Notes under the pieces: model-generated | What the model was told of the DNA's origin: nothing | What the model saw: the letters and a program-made list of their open reading frames with translations, nothing else | Databases searched by the model: none | Made by a program: the position numbers and the translations under genes | In this document: piece by piece, positions 1-6,752 of the stretch | Layout: each line of letters begins with the position of its first letter | Numbering within the stretch: position 1 is the first letter of the stretch | Source of the DNA: an uncultured Succinivibrio sp. | GTDB taxonomy: Bacteria > Pseudomonadota > Gammaproteobacteria > Enterobacterales > Succinivibrionaceae | DNA: 6,976 nucleotides | Assembly (NCBI GenBank): GCA_902772715.1 | Contig: CACYBT010000286.1 | Coordinates: 1 to 6,976 of the forward strand | Direction: 5' to 3'

Positions 1-1
1 C

Positions 2-1822
2 TGGAAAATCAATCCTATATATAACCTCTGCACTCCTGGCGGCGAGACTCAGAAAGTCCAAAGAGCACTGGAATTTTTTGACGATCCAAATGCTCACTAT
101 CTTCTGTGCTCCCATGCTACACTTACCTATTTCTTTGACAAGGTAAAAGAGATCTCTAAGTTTGATGATGCCCTTGTTGCTGTTGACGAATTTCATCATG
201 TCTCCGAGGACGCAGAAAACAGACTGGGCAATGTCATCCATGCCCTGATGACAGGATCTTCTTGCCATGTTATTGCCATGACAGGTTCATATTTTAGAGG
301 AGACAGCGTCCCTGTACTTTCCCCTGAAGATGAAAGGCAGTTTGACAGAGTAACCTACACATATTATGAACAGCTAAACGGCTACAAGTACCTTAAGAGT
401 TTAGGAATAGACTATGCCTTTTACGGCGGTAAGTGGGTGAGTGCGGTGCAAAAACTTATCGATACAGATAAGAAAATGATTATACATATACCAAGCGTAA
501 ATTCTAGGGAGTCAACGGGAGATAAATACAATGAGATAAGCTTATTGTTCGATGCGATAGGCACCATGATATCCAGAGATGGCAATACAGGTATTTATAC
601 ATTCAGGGCGCAAAATGGGAAGCGACTAAAAGTAGCGGATTTGGTCACTGACACTGATAATATGCAAGGAGTAACACTTGCTGCATTACGCAAAGAAGAA
701 AATCTTAAAGAGTTAAATATCATTATTGCTTTGGGGATGGCAAAAGAAGGTTTTGACTGGCCTCAATGCGAATACGCTTTAACTGTGGGCTACAGAGCAT
801 CATTAACTGAAGTTGTGCAGATTATCGGAAGAGCGACTCGTGATTATCCTGGTAAATCTCATGCCCAGTTTACAAATCTCCTAGCAATGCCAAATGCACT
901 TTTAGATGATGTAACTGACGCCGTAAACACCTTATTAAAGGCCATAACTCTATCTCTTCTCATGGAGCAGGTTCTTGCTCCAAATGTTCATTTCAGAAAA
1001 CGCGGAGAAGATTCTGGTACATCCAATACTACAGGTGCAGATGGAGTTAACATCAATACTGGACATGGCGACGGTGAAAATAAACCACCTGTAGATACCA
1101 GTAATATCACTATAACCATAGATGATGACGGGGTGAGTGGTGCTGCCATCGATATCATCAACAAAGAAGGCAATGATATTATTAACAGACTTATTAATGA
1201 ATCATCTGCGGTAAAAAGCGCTATTGCTAATGGCGGAGAAGGAATTTCTCAGGAATTGGCTGAGGATGCAATTATTGATGTTATAAAGGAAATGCATCCT
1301 GAATTAAGCGATGAAGATATTAGTGCTATGGCCAAAGCAATTGCGACCACCATAATTCTTAAGGCAGCAAGTCATAGGACTTCAGATAATCCTAATGATG
1401 GTGAGCAAAAAGAACCTCCTAAGGGAACTGATAAAACTAAAGATCCTTTTGTGGTTGTTGACGACGATAACACCCAATTCGTCAATATTAACGGAAAGTT
1501 TATAAATGTTGATGAGCTTGATTTTAGTTTAATCGAATCAATAAATCCCTTTGCCAGTGCTTATCAGTTTGTCTCAAAGGCCATTGAGCCAGAACTTTTA
1601 AAACGCATTCAGGAACAAACCGCGCAAATGCGAGAAAAAATGACATTGCAAAAAGCGTTGGAACTCTGGCCTTATATAAATAAATTCGTTAAAGATCACA
1701 AACGCGAACCAGATTTAAATGCCACAAATGATTTTGAAAGACGTCTGGCTATTGCCTTGGCCATGATTAAAGAAGAAAAACGTAAGCGTAATGCAAAAGA
1801 GAAAGCGGCAGGTAATAAATGA
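2..1822 (+). CDS. SF2 DExH-box helicase with long C-terminal extension, 5'-partial
   Basis: The frame is open from base 2 to the TGA at 1820-1822, giving 606 residues with no start, so the gene begins left of the window; the ATG at 248 lies inside the helicase core and is not the start. Seen, numbered from the first codon here: motif II VDEFHH at 61-66, motif III-like MTGS at 93-96, motif IV-like MIIHIPS at 159-165, motif V-like EGFDWPQ near 249-255, and motif VI QIIGRATRD at 273-281 with both arginines. Motif I (Walker A) must lie upstream. After about residue 335 comes an Asn/Gly/Thr/Asp-rich linker, an acidic helical stretch (about 380-455), a second polar linker (about 457-482), then a C-terminal module with FVKDHKREP and a Lys/Arg-rich tail. 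Known: such proteins use ATP to move on or unwind nucleic acid. Inferred: it is the motor for the coupled GIY-YIG nuclease. No nuclease domain is visible in the part present. The helicase call is firm; the defence role is an inference. Confidence 0.9.
   Translation, partial: WKINPIYNLCTPGGETQKVQRALEFFDDPNAHYLLCSHATLTYFFDKVKEISKFDDALVAVDEFHHVSEDAENRLGNVIHALMTGSSCHVIAMTGSYFRGDSVPVLSPEDERQFDRVTYTYYEQLNGYKYLKSLGIDYAFYGGKWVSAVQKLIDTDKKMIIHIPSVNSRESTGDKYNEISLLFDAIGTMISRDGNTGIYTFRAQNGKRLKVADLVTDTDNMQGVTLAALRKEENLKELNIIIALGMAKEGFDWPQCEYALTVGYRASLTEVVQIIGRATRDYPGKSHAQFTNLLAMPNALLDDVTDAVNTLLKAITLSLLMEQVLAPNVHFRKRGEDSGTSNTTGADGVNINTGHGDGENKPPVDTSNITITIDDDGVSGAAIDIINKEGNDIINRLINESSAVKSAIANGGEGISQELAEDAIIDVIKEMHPELSDEDISAMAKAIATTIILKAASHRTSDNPNDGEQKEPPKGTDKTKDPFVVVDDDNTQFVNINGKFINVDELDFSLIESINPFASAYQFVSKAIEPELLKRIQEQTAQMREKMTLQKALELWPYINKFVKDHKREPDLNATNDFERRLAIALAMIKEEKRKRNAKEKAAGNK
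1810..1822 (+). promoter_or_regulatory. RBS and ATGA stop/start overlap coupling helicase to GIY-YIG gene
   Basis: AGG at 1810-1812 lies six bases before the ATG at 1819. The ATG overlaps the helicase stop TGA (1820-1822) in an ATGA junction, typical of translational coupling. This supports both the start choice and production of the two proteins from one message in related amounts. Confidence 0.7.
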
Positions 1823-3153
1823 GGCTAACTTCAAAAAAAGAATTTAAAAAACCTGAGTCTTTTGATGAACTTCTAAAGGACGATCCGTTTGGCTTACTGG
1901 CTAACGTTGGAGAAAAAAGACTCTCTATGTCTGTCTCTGACAAAATTAAATCTGCATTTGAAGAAATAGCCGATTTTGTCAAAGCAAACAAGAGACTACC
2001 TTCTGTAGACAGTGATGATTTTGATGAGGAACTTCTTGCAGAAAATTTTTATGCTCTTATTAAGAATGCTCCAGAAGGTAAAACCTATTGTGAATCTTTT
2101 CTTGAAGAAAACAAAGATAAAAACCTCCTTGAAGGTATGCATATTTTCTCAAAAGAAAAAGAAATAGCCGAACATATACAAAAAATGGAGACTAAGGCAT
2201 ATAACAGCGTTGATGATATCTTTAATGATGATCCTTTAGGTCTGTTAAATGATGTCGGTGATAAAACCGTTGAATCAGAGACTTGGAATAAGGAAAAACG
2301 TCAATCTTCCTCTATTGATGGTGGGGTAACAAGAGCAACACAATGTCTCGATTTTTATAAATATCAGCGTTATTTCAATGAAATTGAAAGGTTACTCTCA
2401 GAAGGTCATCTAAATGGAAAGAATATAGTTGGTGATTCAGCCTCAGTCCTTCTAGGAGATATTTTTGTGATTGACGGGATGATGAGTATTATTGCTGAGG
2501 CGGATGTAGATTCTGCTCGTTATGATACTGTTAAGAGCAAACTGCGTTATCGAGTAAGGCAGATATTTGCCAATGGAACTGAATCCAGACCCTTTAGTAC
2601 CTCAATAAAATCATCATTTTATAAGAGTGAACCTCCCTGCAAAAGAATTGTTTATACAGATGCAATTGGCTTAAATTTTCTCGAAGATATGCATAAGGAA
2701 CTTGAAAAAACAGAAAAAGGTTCAGCAAATGCGATTATGACAGGATATATTTATATTCTTTCATCAAAGAGTACTCATCCTGTAATCAGAAAATTTACCG
2801 ACCAGAGCAATCTTGTAAAGATTGGTTACTGCACTACAGATGTTGCAACAAGAATTGCTAATGCTGCAAAAGATCCTACATATCTATGCGCGCCGGTAAA
2901 TGTTCTTAAAACATTCAAATGTTATAACTTTGACCCGCAAAATTTGGAAGATATTTTACACACAATACTCGCAAGCCATAAATTAAATGTTGAACTAAAG
3001 GATAGCAATGGTAATACCTATAGACCTAGAGAATGGTTTACGGTGGGCGTTCAAACGGCAAGCGATATTGTTGACCATCTTTTTGCTGGAGACATCGCTA
3101 ATTACTATATAGACAAAATTCAGGGAAAATTAAAGAAAAAAAAGAATCGCTAG
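1819..3153 (+). CDS. GIY-YIG nuclease family protein (T5orf172/MUG113-like)
   Basis: 444 residues. The nuclease is C-terminal: GYIYILSS at 309-316 and VKIGY at 333-337 form the GIY-YIG pair, R345 is the expected conserved arginine, ExxxH (E377, H381) fits the catalytic glutamate helix, and REWFTV at 404-409 is the usual EWF ending. Before it, residues about 176-280 hold a small conserved region with GDIFVIDG, RYRVRQIF and NGTES, a combination I associate with this group of GIY-YIG proteins. The N-terminal 150 residues contain two copies of a DDPxGLL motif (14-33 and 130-149) and one FVKANKRLP block (53-61), also found at the helicase C-terminus. The tail is Lys-rich, encoded partly by a run of eight A (3136-3143). 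Known: GIY-YIG enzymes cut DNA through a metal-dependent single-site reaction. Inferred: it is the nuclease partner of the helicase, with which it is translationally coupled. A homing endonuclease is less likely given the operon setting. The target is unknown. Confidence 0.9.
   Translation: MRLTSKKEFKKPESFDELLKDDPFGLLANVGEKRLSMSVSDKIKSAFEEIADFVKANKRLPSVDSDDFDEELLAENFYALIKNAPEGKTYCESFLEENKDKNLLEGMHIFSKEKEIAEHIQKMETKAYNSVDDIFNDDPLGLLNDVGDKTVESETWNKEKRQSSSIDGGVTRATQCLDFYKYQRYFNEIERLLSEGHLNGKNIVGDSASVLLGDIFVIDGMMSIIAEADVDSARYDTVKSKLRYRVRQIFANGTESRPFSTSIKSSFYKSEPPCKRIVYTDAIGLNFLEDMHKELEKTEKGSANAIMTGYIYILSSKSTHPVIRKFTDQSNLVKIGYCTTDVATRIANAAKDPTYLCAPVNVLKTFKCYNFDPQNLEDILHTILASHKLNVELKDSNGNTYRPREWFTVGVQTASDIVDHLFAGDIANYYIDKIQGKLKKKKNR
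1858..1917 (+). repeat. Internal protein repeat, copy 1 (DDPxGLLxxVGxK)
   Basis: This encodes residues 14-33 of the GIY-YIG protein, with core DDPFGLLANVGEK. It matches copy 2 at 2206-2265 in 11 of 20 residues, with most other positions conservative. The similarity is at protein level, which suggests an old duplication or a repeated short binding motif. Confidence 0.7.
2206..2265 (+). repeat. Internal protein repeat, copy 2 (DDPxGLLxxVGxK)
   Basis: This encodes residues 130-149 of the GIY-YIG protein, with core DDPLGLLNDVGDK. It is the second copy of the motif at residues 14-33. The copies sit on either side of the FVKxxKRxP block and before the conserved NGTES region. Confidence 0.7.
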
Positions 3154-3209
3154 TAACAGCTGATTTCAACCTCTGAGTTAAATAAAATGTATCAATTTTT
3201 GAAAGTAGA

Positions 3210-3237
3210 TTGACATTTTTGCGTAGCAGCATACGGA
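3210..3237 (+). promoter_or_regulatory. Possible sigma70-type promoter upstream of mcrB
   Basis: TTGACA at 3210-3215 matches the -35 consensus fully. The -10 at 16-base spacing would be TACGGA (3232-3237), a poor match, so any promoter here would be weak or need an activator. The dyad CGTA-N6-TACG lies between the two boxes. Confidence 0.25.
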
Positions 3238-3308
3238 CATTCTTGGATAGCATTAACACTATTTACTCTTAGACTTGAGTTAATGCAGAAACTACCTGAA
3301 TGGATGAA

Positions 3309-3336
3309 AGTCTTAGAAAGTACTCAAATTAAGACT
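3309..3336 (+). repeat. Inverted repeat just upstream of the mcrB RBS
   Basis: AGTCTTA (3309-3315) and TAAGACT (3330-3336) are perfect 7-base complements separated by 14 bases. The right arm ends eight bases before the SD site. It could be an operator half-site pair, spaced about two helical turns centre to centre, or a weak leader hairpin in the message. It is too A+T-rich and lacks a T-run, so a terminator is unlikely. Confidence 0.4.
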
Positions 3337-3344
3337 CAACTAAC

Positions 3345-3348
3345 AGGA
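3345..3348 (+). promoter_or_regulatory. RBS of mcrB
   Basis: AGGA lies seven bases before the ATG at 3356. An in-frame TAA at 3341-3343 rules out any start further upstream, so this ATG is well supported. Confidence 0.75.
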
Positions 3349-3355
3349 CGGATAT

Positions 3356-5461
3356 ATGGCTATTCCAACAATCACAAATCAAAATATTCTTGATGCCTTA
3401 AAATACATTGACGAGAAAGGGGTGCCCTTTCACAACCAGAGTTACCGATATTCACTTGTATGTAACGACAAGAGATATCCTCCTATGTATGTAATCGCCG
3501 TTGCCTATCATCTGGCCTCAGGTCAAGAAATTAAAACCGGTGCATTTAATTCTATAGAAGCCAAGAACTATCTTGAAAAGCAGGGATTTGCCGTAGAAAC
3601 AAAGGCTCAGGAAAAGTTTTTGCTATCCGTCAGGGCTGAAAGTGTTGAGTCAACAGATGAACGTTTTACGATGGATGATCTGTCGTTAGGAGATAATTAC
3701 ATAATTCTTGATGTTTCCTTAAAAAAAGCCAACGGGAAAATAATAAAAAGAAAGTACGAGAAAGGCGAGATGAAGATTTCCAATAAAACTATGGCGCGCA
3801 TTGCCTGTCAGGTGTTTGAGGATAGACTTACAAAACTTTCACTCGAAGAAAAAGAAGGTTTTCCTATATGCCAAAACACTCCTAGTGGAGAACTTATACA
3901 AGGGATCTATTCAAGTGTTGAAGAGTTTAAGGCTCATCGCAATACGGCGCAGTTTATGAGGTACTACTACGATAATCGACAAAGAATGTTTGTTTTCTAT
4001 TGCGGGAATATTTTTTCAACAATCAGATTTGTTCAAGAATGCCTAAAACGTTTTGGGGAAACTGGCGATGAGTTTATCCTGTCCTATAGAGAAAGAAATA
4101 AAAATGACCTTAATGACAGTGACGATATCGAGGAAAAAGAGAACGTAAGTTCTGAGCATTTACAACAAACAAACAGTCTAATCAATAAATTCTCGTCCAT
4201 GCTGCTAGAATCAAGAAACATAATTCTTAGGGGTGCACCAGGTACAGGTAAATCATTTTTAGCCAAAGAAATTGCCGCCGATATTATCAGCGGAGGACTG
4301 TATTCTTCAGCATCTCGATTAACTCCAGAAATGTCAAAACAGATGGAATTTGTTCAGTTTCATCCAAGTTACGACTATGCCGATTTTGTTGAAGGACTAA
4401 AGCCAAAGATTAACGATGATGGCTCAATGGGATTTGAGTTAAAGGAGGGGATCTTTAAAAAATTTGTTGCAAGAGCACGGAAGAACTATGAGGAAGCCCA
4501 TAAAACTTTTGATACCGTCAAGAAAGAGCAATCTGTAAGAGCCGCCATTGATGACTTTTTCTCCAGCATTGAACTGGGCGTTGATACTTTAAAAACCATT
4601 AACAACAACGAATTTCAGATCACAGGCTTTGATGACGAACATATATATATTTCAATTCCAAATAATCCGTCAATCAACAAACTGACACTTAATCTTGATG
4701 AAATCAGAAAAATGCTGGAGGCAGATCGGGACTTCACTATGATTAAGGATATTACAGCATTTTTTGGAAAAAACTTCGCTACGCAGGCCTATTCATATGA
4801 CTTTGCTATCTATAAGGCAATAAAGGCACGAAAGAGGACTACTCCAGTTAAAGAAACAAAACAGGAAATTGAGAAGAAGTATATTTTTATCATTGATGAG
4901 ATCAATCGCGGTGAAATTTCAAAGATATTTGGAGAGTTATTCTATTCCATAGATCCCGGTAATCGTGGTAAAGCAGGAGAGATTTCAACGCAGTATTCAA
5001 CTCTTCATGCCGATCCTGATGAAAAATTCTATATTCCAGAGAACGTTTATATCATCGGTACTATGAATGATATTGACAGATCAGTTGATAGCTTCGATTT
5101 TGCTATGCGCCGAAGATTTCGTTTTATTGAAATTAAACCTGAAGAACGCATGGATATGCTGTCAAAACTTCAAAACGAAGATCTTAAGAATGAAGCCATA
5201 CGAAGAATGACGGATCTCAACGAGAAAATCGTCAATACCCCTGATTTAAATGAGAATTATCAGATAGGAGCCTCCTACTTCCTGAAGTTGCAGCATTTAA
5301 CCTTTGATCAGTTATGGACTGATTATCTAAAACCTCTGCTTCAGGAATACATCCACGGCATGTATGAAGAAACAGAGATTATGAAGAGATTTGAAAAAGC
5401 ATACGGTTATGAAGAAAAGTCGGAAGGAAATCTTAATGACTCCACTCAGGATCAAAGATAA
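3356..5461 (+). CDS. mcrB: McrB-like AAA+ GTPase, type IV restriction recognition/motor subunit
   Basis: 701 residues, longer than E. coli McrB (about 460). Domains seen: residues about 5-80, with RYPPMYVIAVA (40-50) and NYLEKQGF (71-78), resemble the N-terminal head of ScoMcrA-like and related modification-dependent proteins. Residues about 105-245 are a mixed region I do not recognise. After an acidic linker (about 248-262) comes the AAA+ motor: Walker A GAPGTGKS (293-300), FVQFHPSYDYADFVEGLKP (332-350), Walker B FIIDEINRGE (511-520), the McrB signature MNDIDRS (570-576) and the arginine-rich FAMRRRFRF (582-590). About 100 residues are inserted between the FHPSY segment and Walker B (about 385-485). 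Known: McrB hexamers bind modified DNA through the N-terminus and hydrolyse GTP, stimulated by McrC. Inferred: this one targets modified, probably phage, DNA; the modification cannot be read from sequence. The GTP preference is assigned by family. It overlaps mcrC by 26 bases. Confidence 0.93.
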   Translation: MAIPTITNQNILDALKYIDEKGVPFHNQSYRYSLVCNDKRYPPMYVIAVAYHLASGQEIKTGAFNSIEAKNYLEKQGFAVETKAQEKFLLSVRAESVESTDERFTMDDLSLGDNYIILDVSLKKANGKIIKRKYEKGEMKISNKTMARIACQVFEDRLTKLSLEEKEGFPICQNTPSGELIQGIYSSVEEFKAHRNTAQFMRYYYDNRQRMFVFYCGNIFSTIRFVQECLKRFGETGDEFILSYRERNKNDLNDSDDIEEKENVSSEHLQQTNSLINKFSSMLLESRNIILRGAPGTGKSFLAKEIAADIISGGLYSSASRLTPEMSKQMEFVQFHPSYDYADFVEGLKPKINDDGSMGFELKEGIFKKFVARARKNYEEAHKTFDTVKKEQSVRAAIDDFFSSIELGVDTLKTINNNEFQITGFDDEHIYISIPNNPSINKLTLNLDEIRKMLEADRDFTMIKDITAFFGKNFATQAYSYDFAIYKAIKARKRTTPVKETKQEIEKKYIFIIDEINRGEISKIFGELFYSIDPGNRGKAGEISTQYSTLHADPDEKFYIPENVYIIGTMNDIDRSVDSFDFAMRRRFRFIEIKPEERMDMLSKLQNEDLKNEAIRRMTDLNEKIVNTPDLNENYQIGASYFLKLQHLTFDQLWTDYLKPLLQEYIHGMYEETEIMKRFEKAYGYEEKSEGNLNDSTQDQR
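5424..5428 (+). promoter_or_regulatory. RBS deciding the mcrC start, inside the mcrB end
   Basis: AAGGA lies seven bases before the ATG at 5436. A TTG at 5391 and an ATG at 5409 are in the same frame but lack comparable SD sites, so 5436 is preferred. The site is inside mcrB, so mcrC translation probably depends on ribosomes arriving from mcrB. Confidence 0.7.
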
Positions 5462-6752
5462 TTCTTCAAATAAAAAAGAGTTATTTGCTGATATTCAGAA
5501 TCTCCTAATAAAAATTGTAAACAAGACTCTTTTGCAGTTAGAGCGAGAGGGCGTGTTTGTTTTCCCAAGAATCATAGGTGAAACCTCAGATTTAACCCAT
5601 GAACAGATGATCCTCAAGGAAGTTAATGATACTTACCGCTCAGGGAACGTTATGGGGTTTATAGGTTATGGCAGTGAACGTCTAATTTTATGCTCAAGAT
5701 TCTGTATCAAAGACAACGATTATTTTCTTCAGTATTTACTGGATAAGGTCGTTGATATTCCTAATATCGTGAATTTGGATACGGATGAGCATCAGGAGCA
5801 CAGGATCTTTGATTTAGTACTATTTCTTTTCCCTCATTACTTAAAACAGGCAATGCGGAAGGGGGTGTTTAAGAAATATGTGCAAAATTACTACAATAAT
5901 GAAAATGTAAAAGGCTCAATTGATGTTGCAAGACACATCAATATCAATACCCCATTCATCGGGAGAATAGCATATTCTCAGCGAGAATTCTCTTTTGACA
6001 ATGCTTTGACAGAACTGGTTCGTCATACAATTGAATACCTTAAAAGAAAACCCTTCGGCCAAACACTGCTTAATAAAGTCAAAGATGAAGTTAAACTGAT
6101 TATAGAGGCTACGCCTACATACGAACCCTACGACAAGCAGAAAATTCTAGATTTGAATATGAAGAAGAAGGTTCGTCATGCTTACTTTAAAGAATATTTA
6201 GATCTTCAAAAGCTTTGTATTCTTATTTTGCAGAATCAGAAATATCAAATAGGTACAGGATTTAGGGAAATATACGGCATCCTTTTTGATGGAGCATGGC
6301 TTTGGGAGGAGTACGTCAATACGCTAATTGGTGATTACTTCTATCATCCAACCAATAAAACAGGTGGGGGAGCACAGTGGTTATTTAAGGCGCCTTCAGG
6401 TCTTACAGGTCTTATTTATCCTGACTTTATAGGAAAAGATAAACATAATCGAATTATCGCTGATGCAAAATATAAACCTATGGAGAATATTGGAAACCGA
6501 GATTACCAGCAAATCCTGTCCTATATGTTCAGATTCGATGCTAATACGGGGTATTACTTATATCCTGAATCTGGTAGTTCCGATGAGCTTATACTGCATC
6601 TAAATCGAGGTAGCTCATATGAGAATGTACAATCTAGAGACGACATAAAAGTCATCAAACACGGTTTTAAAATTCCGCAGTCTTCAGCAAACTATAATGA
6701 ATTTATACAAGAGATGAAAGCGCAGGAAAAGTTATTTGCGGTTTTTAAGTAA
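5436..6752 (+). CDS. mcrC: McrC-like PD-(D/E)xK nuclease subunit of McrBC restriction system
   Basis: 438 residues from the chosen ATG. The N-terminal half (about 15-180) fits the McrC family: an FVFPRIIGE segment (41-49), GFIGYGSERLILCSRF near 74-89, and NVKGSIDVARHIN (156-168), the position of the usual G-x-I/L strand. The C-terminal nuclease core has GAWLWEEYV (286-294, with E291/E292), YPDF (328-331, D330) and IADAKYK (341-347, D343 and K345), then RDYQQILSYMF (355-365). Together these form a complete PD-(D/E)xK site. Known: McrC joins the McrB hexamer, stimulates its GTPase and supplies the cut after translocation. It follows mcrB with a 26-base overlap and its own SD site, so the two are co-translated. 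A more divergent LlaJI-like McrC is possible, but the role would be the same. No sign of truncation or frameshift. Confidence 0.92.
   Translation: MTPLRIKDNSSNKKELFADIQNLLIKIVNKTLLQLEREGVFVFPRIIGETSDLTHEQMILKEVNDTYRSGNVMGFIGYGSERLILCSRFCIKDNDYFLQYLLDKVVDIPNIVNLDTDEHQEHRIFDLVLFLFPHYLKQAMRKGVFKKYVQNYYNNENVKGSIDVARHININTPFIGRIAYSQREFSFDNALTELVRHTIEYLKRKPFGQTLLNKVKDEVKLIIEATPTYEPYDKQKILDLNMKKKVRHAYFKEYLDLQKLCILILQNQKYQIGTGFREIYGILFDGAWLWEEYVNTLIGDYFYHPTNKTGGGAQWLFKAPSGLTGLIYPDFIGKDKHNRIIADAKYKPMENIGNRDYQQILSYMFRFDANTGYYLYPESGSSDELILHLNRGSSYENVQSRDDIKVIKHGFKIPQSSANYNEFIQEMKAQEKLFAVFK

Larger units (their letters stand above)
3154..3355 (+). promoter_or_regulatory. Spacer between the two modules, probable promoter/operator region of mcrBC
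   Basis: These 202 bases have no supported gene and no clear terminator for the upstream operon. They contain a perfect -35-like TTGACA (3210-3215); a TAAAAT (3183-3188) with only a poor -35 upstream; a repeated GACATTnTT (3212-3220 and 3236-3244, 24 bases apart); a small dyad CGTA-N6-TACG (3222-3235); TCTTAGA twice (3267-3273, 3311-3317); TTGAGT at 3275-3280; and its complement ACTCAA twice with a 12-base period (3322-3327, 3334-3339). The repeats cluster in the last 90 bases before mcrB, where an operator or leader structure would act. Any single repeat could be chance in A+T-rich DNA; the density is what suggests regulation. No regulator gene lies in the window. Confidence 0.5.

Noticed and set aside
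988..1173. Minus-strand open frame of 61 residues
   Set aside because: It lies within the helicase linker region, has low-complexity Ser/Pro/Leu composition and no SD site, so it is a shadow.
248..1822. The ATG at 248 as the true helicase start
   Set aside because: The same frame is open back to base 2 and contains the DExH motif at 185-196; starting at 248 would cut the helicase in its core.
2..1822. HsdR/type I or type III restriction subunit
   Set aside because: No PD-(D/E)xK nuclease is visible in the part present, and no methyltransferase or specificity subunit is in the window; upstream genes could change this.
1767..1991. Minus-strand open frame of 74 residues across the gene junction
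   Set aside because: It is antisense to two well-supported genes, has no recognisable product and no start signals.
2746..3153. GIY-YIG gene as a homing endonuclease or mobile element remnant
   Set aside because: It is coupled in an operon to a helicase, has a long conserved N-terminal half, and no intron, terminal repeats or disrupted host gene are seen.
3304..3393. Small plus-strand frame from ATG 3304 running into mcrB
   Set aside because: Only about 29 codons, no SD site, overlaps the inverted repeat and mcrB start in another frame; a leader peptide cannot be excluded but is not supported.
4084..4266. Minus-strand open frame of 60 residues
   Set aside because: It is antisense to the McrB Walker A region and its composition reflects the complement of that gene.
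5391..5435. TTG at 5391 as the mcrC start
   Set aside because: It has a rare start codon without a good SD, whereas ATG 5436 has AAGGA at ideal spacing.
3356..6752. CoCoNuT-type McrBC system with coiled-coil partner
   Set aside because: McrB and McrC show no long coiled-coil segment, and no extra coiled-coil gene lies beside them.
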